A stretch of 64,000 bases of DNA, from assembly GCA_019054805.1 (NCBI GenBank), contig JAHQIY010000011.1:2051001-2115000 (forward strand), in the 5' to 3' direction. The DNA comes from Brachionus manjavacas (taxonomy: Eukaryota; Rotifera; Eurotatoria; Ploima; Brachionidae). The position numbers were made by a program, and so were the translations under genes. Position 1 is the first letter of the stretch. Each line of letters opens with the position of its first letter. The notes under the pieces are model-generated. The model searched no databases and was not told the origin of the DNA. It worked only from the letters and a program-made list of their open reading frames with translations. This document shows positions 48,106 to 60,942 of the stretch, piece after piece.

Positions 48106-49364
48106 GAAAAAATAAATTTTTATTAATTTTTTGTGGTTATCAAAGTACCTAAGCTATACTGTTGAAATTAGCAACATATGTAAAAATTTACAGATAACTG
48201 ATTCTTGAAGGAGACTAGATGCATAAAATTAATCAATATTAATTGTTCATTTTGCCTATCCGAATGACAAAGTAGCCCAGTGTAAATCTTATTTATTTGA
48301 AAAAAAGTCTTTGTTTGTAAATTGGTATTTTTGTATTTCTATTACTTTTTGGCCATTTTATCGTCCATTTCGTTTAAAGCTTTTTTTTATCTAAATTTAA
48401 AAAAAGTGTTCTCCGAACAAGTAATTTAAGTTTTAATTTAACTTTCTTCTAAATAAATATTTTAAAAATTTTATTTTTTCAATTTAATCTTGATAATTCT
48501 AAAATACAGATAAGTTTTCGAAACAAGTTTTTATTATTTTCCAACGGGTGTTCAAAAAAGGTTGGCGCGTTTTTCTTTATAAAAAAATAGGAATGCAATA
48601 TTCAAATTTTCAAAAAGTCAAAAGGTTTTACTCAGATAACTTTCTAATGGATAAAGATATCTAAACCAAATTTTGTGGATCAAGAAAAGATTATCTATCC
48701 TATCCAAAAATGTTTGTATCATAATGGCACATAAAAGACAGCATCATTTAGGACGGATTTATAGATAAAAAACAATGTTTGGCTTTGAAAGAATACTTTT
48801 TGTTTTAAAATAATTACAACTTTAATTCAATCCTAAAACAGGCTAAGACAAAGTCGAATGGCGGTCATAAAAAGTTTCAACTTAGCCGTAATAAAAAAAA
48901 TTAAGAAAAAATTATTTCTATTAAAAAAATACAGAAAAAAATAGGATAAAATACTCTAAAAGTTTGGTGATATGGGCTGTAGTTTTCGAATTTTTTCGGC
49001 AAATTCAGAAAGCTTGACTTAATCAAAGCTTTGCAATAAATTCTAAAGCTTCACCTTTAGACGGTATTGTTTGTCTCTCTGATTCATCAAATCCGTATTG
49101 AACATCTTGATCAATTTGTTTGAGTTCTACAAAGGAAGTTTTCTTTTAAAATCTTTTGGATTACTCTTTGTATTAAATTTTCCTGGTTTATTTTATTTTT
49201 ATTAATTTGTTTTTCTTTTCGAGCATGAAACAATCTTTTCCAATTTATGTCTTTTCGACTTTAATTTTTTTTAGCTTATTTACTCTATTTTGATTCTTTT
49301 TTTATCTAATTTTATTAAATTAAATTTTATTTTTATTTTAGTTTTTTTATTTTTTTTTTTTAAT

Positions 49365-49445
49365 AATTCTGAAGGAGCTTTAGCTCGGTACAGAAAAAAA
49401 AAAAAAAAAAAAAAGAAGAAGCATTAGCTCCTTCGAATAAATAAA
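49365..49445. repeat. Back-to-back LINE 3'-end tags, unit 3
   Basis: Same arrangement as 23821-23903, with altered T-rich sequence just upstream. Confidence 0.5.
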
Positions 49446-49531
49446 AATAAAATAATATAAAATCAATTAATTAAAACAGTTTTAAAATATTTTAAATTTG
49501 AAGTTAGTTTTGTTCATTTACTAATGAGAAG

Positions 49532-50116
49532 ATGAGAGACAAGAAAAATAAATCTAATTCAGATCTTTCAAAGAAGCTATTCAGGTTCGTCGGCTCGCTC
49601 TGCAAACTCGCTAAGGATAAGAATGTCAAAATTGAACAGTTTGATGCTAAGCTAGCTAGACTGGAGACAGGGCACAAGGAGTAGCCTTACGAAACAGATC
49701 TCTTGTGGAGCAATGTTGTTGAGGGTAAAAAGCAAAGTAATAAGTTCTTATAGCAAGTGTCAGGATCAGGAATAGCCGCAAGAAGAGAGATTAAATGACT
49801 CAGACATGGTTGATTTGCTTAAACAAAGGCCAACCTTCTAGCCTTGAATTTTTAACAAGAACCATGAACAAGAACTTCCTCACAAAACCTTTGAGACTAC
49901 ATTCATGAACAATATCCATCCAGAGTCACTAGTGCTGTCCATGGCCCGCAGCTTCTCTCTTCTGAGAAAGATTGTTTTTACGATCCAAAATTGATTCCAA
50001 GTCTACAATATTACCAAGACCGCGTCCACCTCTTTCATAAGGCAACTATGATCTTTTTATCAAAACTATTAAGGAAAGAACCAAGCACTTGGAACATGAT
50101 GTTGATATTTAAATAA
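49532..50116 (+). pseudogene. LINE ORF1-like remnant, unit 3
   Basis: Same frames and stops as 23992-24576. Confidence 0.4.
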
Positions 50117-50509
50117 ATCAGATTGTTATGTATTGACGATCTGAATACAATCCGACAAACTGAATCTTGTGTTGTTTTTATTTTAAATGGTTGATTATTT
50201 AGTGGAATATCATGTTTTATCATTAATTCTTTTTATTTTTTTTGTAAAAATTATCAAAATTTAAAGAAAAAAATTATTTAAAACACATGAAGAAGAAGTT
50301 TTTTCATTTTTTTATTTATTCTTTGTTAAATATTTATAACAAAGAAAAATTGTAAATTAATAAATAAAAATTAAAAATTATTTCTTATTGAAATTTTTAA
50401 AAGACCAAACAAGCAAAATATACTATAGGATTAAAATGAACAAACTGAACAAAATGAACAAAAAAAATAATTTGAACGATTTATATGCTAGGCTTTTTTT
50501 TTATAGAAT

Positions 50510-51164
50510 TAAAGTTCACGAAATTCAAAACTTTAGTGCTATCTGAATTTCACATTTTTGACTCAAAATTCGTAATCTACGACCTCAAAAACCTCAAAAA
50601 AAATTTTTTTGAAGGGAGCAAAAAAAAATTTTTTACACCCAGGGTTCCAAAAATAGCAAACCCTTTAAAAAGTTGTTGTTCTTTAAGACTCAAAATCTCA
50701 AAGATAAAACTTAAATATACTAAAAAAGTATATATATTCTGAAAGAGCATAAAATTCTCTACATACTAATGTGATTTAGAAAGAAAAAAAATTGGTGTGG
50801 CGGTTTTGTTGGCCAAAAAAAGGAAAATAATGTGTTTTTTCTGGTTTAAATCGTATCTCCTCCCAGGGATCAATTATGACCCGATTTTTTTTTTTTTTTT
50901 AAATCTAGACAAAATTCTGAACAATTCTATGGTTTAACTTTTTTATTTTATTGCTTTAGTTTTCTTAAAGAACAACAACTTTTTAAAGGGTTTGCTATTT
51001 TTGGAACCCTGGGTGTAAAAAATTTTTTTGCTCCCTTCAAAAAAATTTTTTTTTGCTCCCTTCAAAAAATTTTTTTTTTGAGGTTTTTGAGGTCGTAGAT
51101 TACGAATTTTGAGTCAAAATGTGAAATTCAGATTGCACTAAAGTTTTGAATTTCGTGAACTTTA
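50510..51164. mobile_element. Foldback element, unit 3
   Basis: Left arm as in unit 2. The right arm has the ~25-bp block twice (51025-51078). Confidence 0.8.
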
Positions 51165-51338
51165 GCAATCTGAATGTACTAAAGACAGAACGTCGGATTA
51201 AAGACCGTCGTCATTACCTCCCCAACAATACATTACTAAAAACTTCATACATTTCTGAAGCAAACTTGTTATAGAGACCGTCAGGAATTCTATAAATGGG
51301 TTAGAGGCATCGATTGTTAGATCCTGTAAATATCAGCA

Positions 51339-51989
51339 AAATTTGCTATATATCTACATCAAAAGTCAAAAGAAATGTCAAGACTCGATAAAAGGCCCAC
51401 TTGATAAAGATGGAGTCTTTCACGCAGATGAAGAAATTATTACCAATCCCTCTAAAACTCCAATTTGGCAGCGTCTTCATTCCCCGCTTATCATTTGTAG
51501 CTCAAACAGACCTTCTATAGCGACAAAGACGAGTGAAGTCAATATAAAAGCTTTTTCTGCTGAAAAAAATTATTAACTTATTGAAAGAACAAACCCTAGA
51601 AAATCACCAGGAATGGAATCTGGCTGACCGGTGGATGACAACGAATCAGTCAGTTTTTATTAAAATTAAATTAAGAAAAAATTTCCTGACTAGTATACGA
51701 AATCCATCCTTTTATCGTGAAAAGCTGCGCATTGGCTTATTCTGAGGCACTGAGTGTCATTTTTACATATTCATTTTCACACAGCATGATACCGTACGTA
51801 AGGCCACTTGAATATATCAGTCCAATCTTTACAGGAAGTATACCAGGTAATTACAGGCCAATCTCCTTGACTTCAGTTCCTTGTAAGTTGATAGAGCGCA
51901 TAAGTAAAGACACTATAATGGATTTTTTTCCTTATTCACTCCTTGTGGAGCATAGGGTCATTACTTTTGATTTCCACTCAAGACGATAG
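51339..51989 (+). pseudogene. LINE reverse transcriptase remnant, unit 3
   Basis: Carries the same extra A as unit 2 after FSAEK. The NYRPIS-motif frame is at 51717-51989. Confidence 0.8.
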
Positions 51990-52234
51990 TCCCTTGATCT
52001 GAATATTTAAAAATCCCAGTGTAAAAACATATGTTTACTTTCTTATACCAAAAAACTCTTTTTAAAAAAGATTATCATTTAATGGTTTTTAAAAAGGTCT
52101 AAATCTTTTGATCAATATTTAAAAAAATTTCTAATTTAAATTTAAAATTTTCAAAATTTTTTATAAAGCTTAGAATTAATTATGAAATTTAATAAAATTA
52201 AAAATAAATGATTTTTTATAATTTTTTACTGAAA

Positions 52235-53134
52235 AATACACTATCATAGATTATTTAGATTTAGATGGTTTTTTAAGCATTTTGAATTTCAGTAGCTAAT
52301 AAAAAAAATTATAAAATAGATGAATTTTACTAGATATTTAATTAAAACACTAGATAAACCGATAATCTAATATTTATTTTGATGTAACAAAACATAAAAA
52401 ATAAAATACAAGATAAAAGATGAAAAAAAAACAATAAAAATTATATTAAATTAAATAAGTCGAATTATTTTTCTTCTTTTACTTCTCAACTCTTGAACGT
52501 TATCGTTGTCATTGTTATTTGAACCTGTTCTCTTGGAACTTGATTCTAGAATGCTTGATCTAGAACCTGCTTCACACTTTTTTGACATTTCACGAATGGA
52601 TTGGATATTTTTTGACGGTGTTCTCAATGGACTCTAAAACACTCATTTCCAATACCTAAATAGTAAAATTTAGTATCGGTCATCTTGCTGGTTAATTCGT
52701 TGTATGTTTGTTTTTGATCTGAATATTTAAAAATCCCAGTGTAAAAACATATGTTTACTTTCTTATACCAAAAAACTCTTTTTAAAAAAGATTTTCATTT
52801 AATGGTTTTTAAAAAGGTCTTAATCTTTTTTGATCAATATTTAAAAAATTTCTAATTTAAATTTAAAATTTTCAAAATTTTTTTTAAAGCTTAGAATTAA
52901 TTATGAAATTTAATAAAATTAAAAATAAATGATCTTTTATAATTTTTTACTAAAAAATATAGCATTCTAAAGAATTGATATTTCTATTAGTCAAAAATAA
53001 ATTAATCCCAAATTTAACTGATTCGGATGAAAAAGCTTCTCAGCCTGTTAGTTTTATAGCTCAAAAAAAGATGAAAAAAACATTAAAAAATTGAAAATTG
53101 AACAATTCGAAAAGAAAAAAACGATACAAATTAA
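52235..53134 (-). repeat. Right inverted-repeat arm, unit 3
   Basis: Right-type diagnostic bases. Together with the arm at 54564-55460 it forms the inner part of the large palindrome around 53135-54563. Confidence 0.9.
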
Positions 53135-53348
53135 TAAAAGGAAATTGATTTTTATATATATTTGAAATAAATGTATTAGTTTATTATTTGCCTTTTTTTA
53201 CTAGTTAAGTTTTAAATTTTTTTTAATCTATTTCTAGAGATTTTTTTGTCTGTTTATTTATGGAGAGCTAAAACTCCTTCAGATAAAAATAAAATTTTTT
53301 AGGAAGCAATTAAAAAAAGGGATTCCGTTTTGTATTCATTCAACCACC

Positions 53349-53546
53349 CTAAACCATCCTGAGAATAAATGGAACAAAATGACTAAGTCCTGCCCTAACA
53401 TATCTTACGGTCAATTCATAAAGTCGATTCGAGACAATTAAGAGGTTAAGTTTATTTAAGGTCTCGGGATGAAGAATGTTGGAGGCAGTATTACATTTTA
53501 GTTTTAGAATAGAGCGCACTGCTGAATTTGGATTACCTCTATTCAT
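53349..53546 (-). pseudogene. LINE ORF2 C-terminal remnant, unit 3
   Basis: Same frame as 27813-28010; hairpin tag at about 53260-53292. Confidence 0.45.
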
Positions 53547-54563
53547 TTTATAATTAGTTTGAGAGAATGAGTCAAGACATGGAGATAAATACTTACTTTA
53601 AAATTAACCCTTGAAATTTTTTTAGACTCCAAAGGAATTTTTCTTACCAGAACAGTTTAGATGATTTTTCCCTTTATTCATTATTTATTTATTTATTTGT
53701 TTATATTAGACGATCTAATATTAAAAAAAAATTAAGAAAACATAAAATATAAGTAAAATTAGCTAATTTAAAAACTGAATAATTGAAAAGGATATGACGA
53801 TGATGATGGAAATTTTCATTGTGACCATTTTATTTGGTTTCTGCGAGAATTAATGACAAGTTTTTTTTAAAAAAATCAAAATAATTAAAATAGTTATTTG
53901 ATTTTTTTATCTGATTTTTTTTAAATGGTTTCATTCAATTTTGATACTCAATGCTTTAAAGAAACAAATTTTTTAATTAAATTTTTTAATTAGAGTACAA
54001 TTTTTATTAAAATTAATGAAAATGCTATCTTTTTCTAAAATATTTTTTTCACAATTTATCTAAAAATCTCAAAATTCAATTGATAGCAAATGATTCATGA
54101 AATTTAAACTATGATTTAATGAATATTGGGAATCAAATCGAACAAAAGTCAAATTAATTAAAGGATTAAAAATATTTGGATATTTAAACTCTAGATTTCT
54201 TAATAGTGCTGTGATCAAGAAATCAAAATTGAAGTTTTTAATTTTAGACATTAATTTTCAATTAGTCAAACTTAATATTTTTGAAATTTGAGTAGATGTA
54301 AAAATTACACTGTTGAATTATTATTTTATTTTAGTTTTGGCATATGTCTAATATGAATGCCCAAAACCTAATATTTCATCATTTTTATTAAAAAAGTACA
54401 TGTGATCATAATTGATTTAAAAACTAAATTTTGATCACTCTGTTAGCTAGAGATATTGAATTTTGAGACCTATCCAACATACAAAAAAAATTTAAATTAA
54501 TGTTAAATCTAAAAATTGAAAAGAAAAATTTACATTTAAGTAAATAAAATTTATATAAAACAT

Positions 54564-55460
54564 TTAATTTGTATCGTTTTTTTCTTTTCGAATTGTTCAA
54601 TTTTCAATTTTTTAATGTTTTTTTTCATCTTTTTGAGCTATAAAACTAACAGGCTGAGAAGCTTTTTCATCCGAATCAGTTAAATTTGGGATTAATTTAT
54701 TTTTGACTAATAGAAATATCAATTCTTTAGAATGCTATATTTTTTAGTAAAAAATTATAAAAGATCATTTATTTTTAATTTTATTAAATTTCATAATTAA
54801 TTCTAAGCTTTAAAAAAATTTTGAAAATTTTAAATTTAAATTAGAAATTTTTTAAATATTGATCAAAAAGATTAAGACCTTTTTAAAAACCATTAAATGA
54901 AAATCTTTTTAAAAAGAGTTTTTTGGTATAAGAAAGTAAACATATGTTTTTACACTGGGATTTTTAAATATTCAGATCAAAAACAAACATACAACGAATT
55001 AACCAGCAAGATGACCGATACTAAATTTTACTATTTAGGTATTGGAAATGAGTGTTTTAGAGTCCATTGAGAACACCGTCAAAAAATATCCAATCCATTC
55101 GTGAAATGTCAAAAAAGTGTGAAGCAGGTTCTAGATCAAGCATTCTAGAATCAAGTTCCAAGAGAACAGGTTCAAATAACAATGACAACGATAACGTTCA
55201 AGAGTTGAGAAGTAAAAGAAGAAAAAATAATTCGACTTATTTAATTTAATATAATTTTTATTGTTTTTTTTTCATCTTTTATCTTGTATTTTATTTTTTA
55301 TGTTTTGTTACATCAAAATAAATATTAGATTATCGGTTTATCTAGTGTTTTAATTAAATATCTAGTAAAATTCATCTATTTTATAATTTTTTTTATTAGC
55401 TACTGAAATTCAAAATGCTTAAAAAACCATCTAAATCTAAATAATCTATGATAGTGTATT
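54564..55460 (+). repeat. Chimeric inverted-repeat arm at the inversion junction
   Basis: The outer flank and first part are left-type: preceded by ttatataaaacatttaattt, as at 16245-16270. The inner end is right-type (tctagtgttttaatt at 55341, ataattttttttattagc, aaaaaaccatc, ctaaataatc), and it continues into the second direct repeat (about 55455-55703), which normally adjoins only the right arm. The switch therefore lies between 54564 and 55341. The basic frame is intact at 55067-55249. Confidence 0.92.
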
Positions 55461-55694
55461 TTTCAGTAAAAAATTATAAAAAATCATTTATTTTTAATTT
55501 TATTAAATTTCATAATTAATTCTAAGCTTTATAAAAAATTTTGAAAATTTTAAATTTAAATTAGAAATTTTTTTAAATATTGATCAAAAAAGATTTAGAC
55601 CTTTTTAAAAACCATTAAATGATAATCTTTTTTAAAAAGAGTTTTTTGGTATAAGAAAGTAAACATATGTTTTTACACTGGGATTTTTAAATAT

Positions 55695-56360
55695 TCAGAT
55701 CAAGGGACTATCGTCTTGAGTGGAAATCAAAAGTAATGACCCTATGCTCCACAAGGAGTGAATAAGGAAAAAAAAATCCATTATAGTGTCTTTACTTATG
55801 CGCTCTATCAACTTACAAGGAACTGAAGTCAAGGAGATTGGCCTGTAATTACCTGGTATACTTCCTGTAAAGATTGGACTGATATATTCAAGTGGCCTTA
55901 CGTACGGTATCATGCTGTGTGAAAATGAATATGTAAAAATGACACTCAGTGCCTCAGAATAAGCCAATGCGCAGCTTTTCACGATAAAAGGATGGATTTC
56001 GTATACTAGTCAGGAAATTTTTTCTTAATTTAATTTTAATAAAAACTGACTGATTCGTTGTCATCCACCGGTCAGCCAGATTCCATTCCTGGTGATTTTC
56101 TAGGGTTTGTTCTTTCAATAAGTTAATAATTTTTTTCAGCAGAAAAAGCTTTTATATTGACTTCACTCGTCTTTGTCGCTATAGAAGGTCTGTTTGAGCT
56201 ACAAATGATAAGCGGGGAATGAAGACGCTGCCAAATTGGAGTTTTAGAGGGATTGGTAATAATTTCTTCATCTGCGTGAAAGACTCCATCTTTATCAAGT
56301 GGGCCTTTTATCGAGTCTTGACATTTCTTTTGACTTTTGATGTAGATATATAGCAAATTT
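55695..56360 (-). pseudogene. LINE reverse transcriptase remnant, unit 4 (inverted)
   Basis: Carries the same NYRPISLTSVPCKLIER and KSQKKCQDSIKGPLDKDGVF frames, with the extra A after FSAEK as in units 2 and 3. One further A in the ggatttttttttcc run shifts the last residues. Confidence 0.8.
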
Positions 56361-56534
56361 TGCTGATATTTACAGGATCTAACAATCGATGCCTCTAACC
56401 CATTTATAGAATTCCTGACGGTCTCTATAACAAGTTTGCTTCAGAAATGTATGAAGTTTTTAGTAATGTATTGTTGGGGAGGTAATGACGACGGTCTTTA
56501 ATCCGACGTTCTGTCTTTAGTACATTCAGATTGC

Positions 56535-57174
56535 TAAAGTTCACGAAATTCAAAACTTTAGTGCAATCTGAATTTCACATTTTTGACTCAAAATTCGTAA
56601 TCTACGACCTCAAAAACCTCAAAAAAAAAATTTTTTTGAAGGGAGCAAAAAAAAATTTTTTACACCCAGGGTTCCAAAAATAGCAAACCCTTTAAAAAGT
56701 TGTTGTTCTTTAAGAAAACTAAAGCAATAAAATAAAAAAGTTAAACCATAGAATTGTTCAGAATTTTGTCTAGATTTAAAAAAAAAAAAAAAAAATCGGG
56801 TCATAATTGATCCCTGGGAGGAGATACGATTTAAACCAGAAAAAACACATTATTTTCCTTTTTTTGGCCAACAAAAACCGCCACACCAATTTTTTTTTCT
56901 TTCTAAATCACATTAGTATGTAGAGAATTTTATGCTCTTTCAGAATATATATACTTTTTTAGTATATTTAAGTTTTATCTTTGAGATTTTGAGTCTTAAA
57001 GAACAACAACTTTTTAAAGGGTTTGCTATTTTTGGAACCCTGGGTGTAAAAAATTTTTTTTTGCTCCCTTCAAAAAAATTTTTTTTTTGAGGTTTTTGAG
57101 GTCGTAGATTACGAATTTTGAGTCAAAAATGTGAAATTCAGATAGCACTAAAGTTTTGAATTTCGTGAACTTTA
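56535..57174. mobile_element. Foldback element, unit 4 (inverted)
   Basis: Both arms are present, but the ~25-bp gctcccttc block is single (56630-56656) where units 1-3 have two, making this element about 15-20 bp shorter. Confidence 0.8.
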
Positions 57175-57567
57175 ATTCTATAAAAAAAAGCCTAGCATAT
57201 AAATCGTTCAAATTATTTTTTGTTCATTTTGTTCAGTTTGTTCATTTTAATCCTATAGTATATTTTGCTTGTTTGGTCTTTTAAAAATTTCAATAAGAAA
57301 TAATTTTTAATTTTTATTTATTAATTTACAATTTTTCTTTGTTATAAATATTTAACAAAGAATAAATAAAAAAATGAAAAAACTTCTTCTTCATGTGTTT
57401 TAAATAATTTTTTTCTTTAAATTTTGATAATTTTTACAAAAAAAAAATAAAAAAGAATTAATGATAAAACATGATATTCCACTAAATAATCAACCATTTA
57501 AAATAAAAACAACACAAGATTCAGTTTGTCGGATTGTATTCAGATCGTCAATACATAACAATCTGAT

Positions 57568-58152
57568 TTATTTAAATATCAACATCATGTTCCAAGTGCT
57601 TGGTTCTTTCCTTAATAGTTTTGATAAAAAGATCATAGTTGCCTTATGAAAGAGGTGGACGCGGTCTTGGTAATATTGTAGACTTGGAATCAATTTTGGA
57701 TCGTAAAAACAATCTTTCTCAGAAGAGAGAAGCTGCGGGCCATGGACAGCACTAGTGACTCTGGATGGATATTGTTCATGAATGTAGTCTCAAAGGTTTT
57801 GTGAGGAAGTTCTTGTTCATGGTTCTTGTTAAAAATTCAAGGCTAGAAGGTTGGCCTTTGTTTAAGCAAATCAACCATGTCTGAGTCATTTAATCTCTCT
57901 TCTTGCGGCTATTCCTGATCCTGACACTTGCTATAAGAACTTATTACTTTGCTTTTTACCCTCAACAACATTGCTCCACAAGAGATCTGTTTCGTAAGGC
58001 TACTCCTTGTGCCCTGTCTCCAGTCTAGCTAGCTTAGCATCAAACTGTTCAATTTTGACATTCTTATCCTTAGCGAGTTTGCAGAGCGAGCCGACGAACC
58101 TGAATAGCTTCTTTGAAAGATCTGAATTAGATTTATTTTTCTTGTCTCTCAT
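57568..58152 (-). pseudogene. LINE ORF1-like remnant, unit 4 (inverted)
   Basis: Minus-strand equivalent of 23992-24576, with the DRVH frame at 57568-57789. Confidence 0.4.
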
Positions 58153-58244
58153 CTTCTCATTAGTAAATGAACAAAACTAACTTCAAATTTAAAATATTTT
58201 AAAACTGTTTTAATTAATTGATTTTATATTATTTTATTTTTATT

Positions 58245-58318
58245 TATTCGAAGGAGCTAATGCTTCTTCTTTTTTTTTTTTTTTTTCTGTACCGAGCTAA
58301 AGCTCCTTCAGAATAAAT
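58245..58318. repeat. Back-to-back LINE 3'-end tags, unit 4
   Basis: Inverted equivalent of 23821-23903. Confidence 0.5.
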
Positions 58319-59576
58319 TAAAAATAAAATAAAAAAATAAAATAAAAATAAAATTAAAGTTAATAAAACTAGATAAAAAAAAGAATCAAAATAGAGTAAA
58401 TAAGCTAAAAAAAATTAAAGTCGAAAAGACATAAATTGGAAAAGATTGTTTCATGCTCGAAAAGAAAAACAAATTAATAAAAATAAAATAAACCAGGAAA
58501 ATTTAATACAAAGAGTAATCCAAAAGATTTTAAAAGAAAACTTCCTTTGTAGAACTCAAACAAATTGATCAAGATGTTCAATACGGATTTGATGAATCAG
58601 AGAGACAAACAATACCGTCTAAAGGTGAAGCTTTAGAATTTATTGCAAAGCTTTGATTAAGTCAAGCTTTCTGAATTTGCCGAAAAAAATTCGAAAACTA
58701 CAGCCCATATCACCAAACTTTTAGAGTATTTTATCCTATTTTTTTCTGTATTTTTTTAATAGAAATAATTTTTTCTTAATTTTTTTTATTACGGCTAAGT
58801 TGAAACTTTTTATGACCGCCATTCGACTTTGTCTTAGCCTGTTTTAGGATTGAATTAAAGTTGTAATTATTTTAAAACAAAAAGTATTCTTTCAAAGCCA
58901 AACATTGTTTTTTATCTATAAATCCGTCCTAAATGATGCTGTCTTTTATGTGCCATTATGATACAAACATTTTTGGATAGGATAGATAATCTTTTCTTGA
59001 TCCACAAAATTTGGTTTAGATATCTTTATCCATTAGAAAGTTATCTGAGTAAAACCTTTTGACTTTTTGAAAATTTGAATATTGCATTCCTATTTTTTTA
59101 TAAAGAAAAACGCGCCAACCTTTTTTGAACACCCGTTGGAAAATAATAAAAACTTGTTTCGAAAACTTATCTGTATTTTAGAATTATCAAGATTAAATTG
59201 AAAAAATAAAATTTTTAAAATATTTATTTAGAAGAAAGTTAAATTAAAACTTAAATTACTTGTTCGGAGAACACTTTTTTTTAAATTTAGATAAAAAAAA
59301 GCTTTAAACGAAATGGACGATAAAATGGCCAAAAAGTAATAGAAATACAAAAATACCAATTTACAAACAAAGACTTTTTTTTCAAATAAATAAGATTTAC
59401 ACTGGGCTACTTTGTCATTCGGATAGGCAAAATGAACAATTAATATTGATTAATTTTATGCATCTAGTCTCCTTCAAGAATCAGTTATCTGTAAATTTTT
59501 ACATATGTTGCTAATTTCAACAGTATAGCTTAGGTACTTTGATAACCACAAAAAATTAATAAAAATTTATTTTTTC

Positions 59577-60942
59577 TTATTCTAAATATACTTGTGCAAG
59601 TTGATTAATAAATGTCGGCGATCTTTTGCTTACCAGGAACTCTTGAGCCAACGCATGCTTGTAATACTCATTTACAGTTCTAATCGAGTCCGGATCTACA
59701 AAATCTGACTCTAAAAACATAATTGAGCTAACATTTACCTAGCATTGAAAATTTACTTGTGGAACTGAGCATGTAAGGTATTAGCAGGGAAATTTCTTGA
59801 CTGGACAAATGGAGAGAATTCAGCCTGGCATGGTAGTACATGATTCGGTTGGTCAAGTCTATGCCAAAACACTTGTACATGTTGTTTCGATTGAATTGCA
59901 CCTTGTTATCATGAATGATGTAGTGCTCGCCATTGATGAACAGTTTCTGAACCCTAAGGCCGTAAAGAAAAAAAATGTTCGTGTCCAAAATTGTTATCAA
60001 GTCATTGGGGTTTATGGTCTCAAAGCCAGGCAGTTGTTTGACGTACATGAAAGATGTTTTGGTGTGGTAGCACGTTTCTTTGACGAAATTTTCCCATAGT
60101 TCAGCCTTGGACAAATTTTCGTTTACCAAACTGGCCTCTAGTTTTCTTAGCACTCTCAAAGCTTTGTCGTACTGCTTCTCGTATTTTTCCGTGAACTGAA
60201 CAAACAACTGGTAGCATCTATCCCTCAATATTGAAAATACCAAGTGACTTCTTTCCAGATTAGGCTCTAGGATTTTGTCGATTTCGAATGAGACCAAAAA
60301 TCCGTCTCTGTTAATAACCTTAACCGACGGCTGGTCAAAGTACACTAAATCCGGATATGTTTTTTCTACTGGAACCAAATCACCGTTGTATGGAACGGGA
60401 CTGAGACTGTTCGAAGAGGGACTGCTCGATGTTGGCACATCAATGTCAATCTCAATTTTTTGGTCTTGTTCCTCTTTTTTTCCAATTAATTAATAAGCAC
60501 CACGGAAATGAGCAAAATTTACCATCAGAGAGACTGTCCATGCAAAATTTGGCCTTTTCTTTTTCGATCTTGGGAATGCGGCCCATCTTGATACCCTCAA
60601 AAGACATGCCCGCAGCCAAACACGCCTTCCACCTACAAAATTTGCACTTTTTTCTCTGCTTGGGCGTAATTTCACATTTGTAGCCAAAGTAGCAAACATA
60701 TTTCTCATTTTTTTCCACACTTCGTTTAAAAAAACCCTAATTAAGCAGACTAATTAAATTTAAAATTGAAAAGAATTTCTTTTCTTTGTTACTTTGCAGC
60801 CCTCGCAGCTTGCCACGCCATAATGAATGCCAGTCGCCTTGTCCTTGCACACTCTGCACTTGCCAAAGTTGAACAATGGCTTAGTTTTTTTGTCCGAGTC
60901 CAAATCTGGCGAAAAATTGGTCACACCTTCAATCATTTTCAT
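59577..60942 (-). CDS. Nuclear hormone receptor, arrayed copy 4 (intact, inverted)
   Basis: Model: complement(join(59577..59710, 59757..60473, 60523..60736, 60793..60942)), 404 residues. Exon lengths are identical to copy 1 (150, 214, 717, 134 nt). The run at the start of exon 2 has seven T on the sense strand, so the frame is open through both zinc fingers and the LBD, as in copy 1. All eight zinc-ligand cysteines and the CEGCKG P-box are present. It points towards copy 3 (convergent), because the unit interior is inverted. The sense-strand 5' flank with the T-rich tract and AG before the ATG is retained at 60957-60965. Confidence 0.88.

Larger units (their letters stand above)
40845..53610 (+). 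repeat. Array unit 3
   Basis: Last complete direct unit. It has additional damage in the receptor and a rearranged T/A-rich tract at 49310-49375 (an extra agttttttt segment) just before the LINE tags. Non-coding stretches 40845-41794, 42686-44778 and 44929-46742 hold no further feature. Confidence 0.93.
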
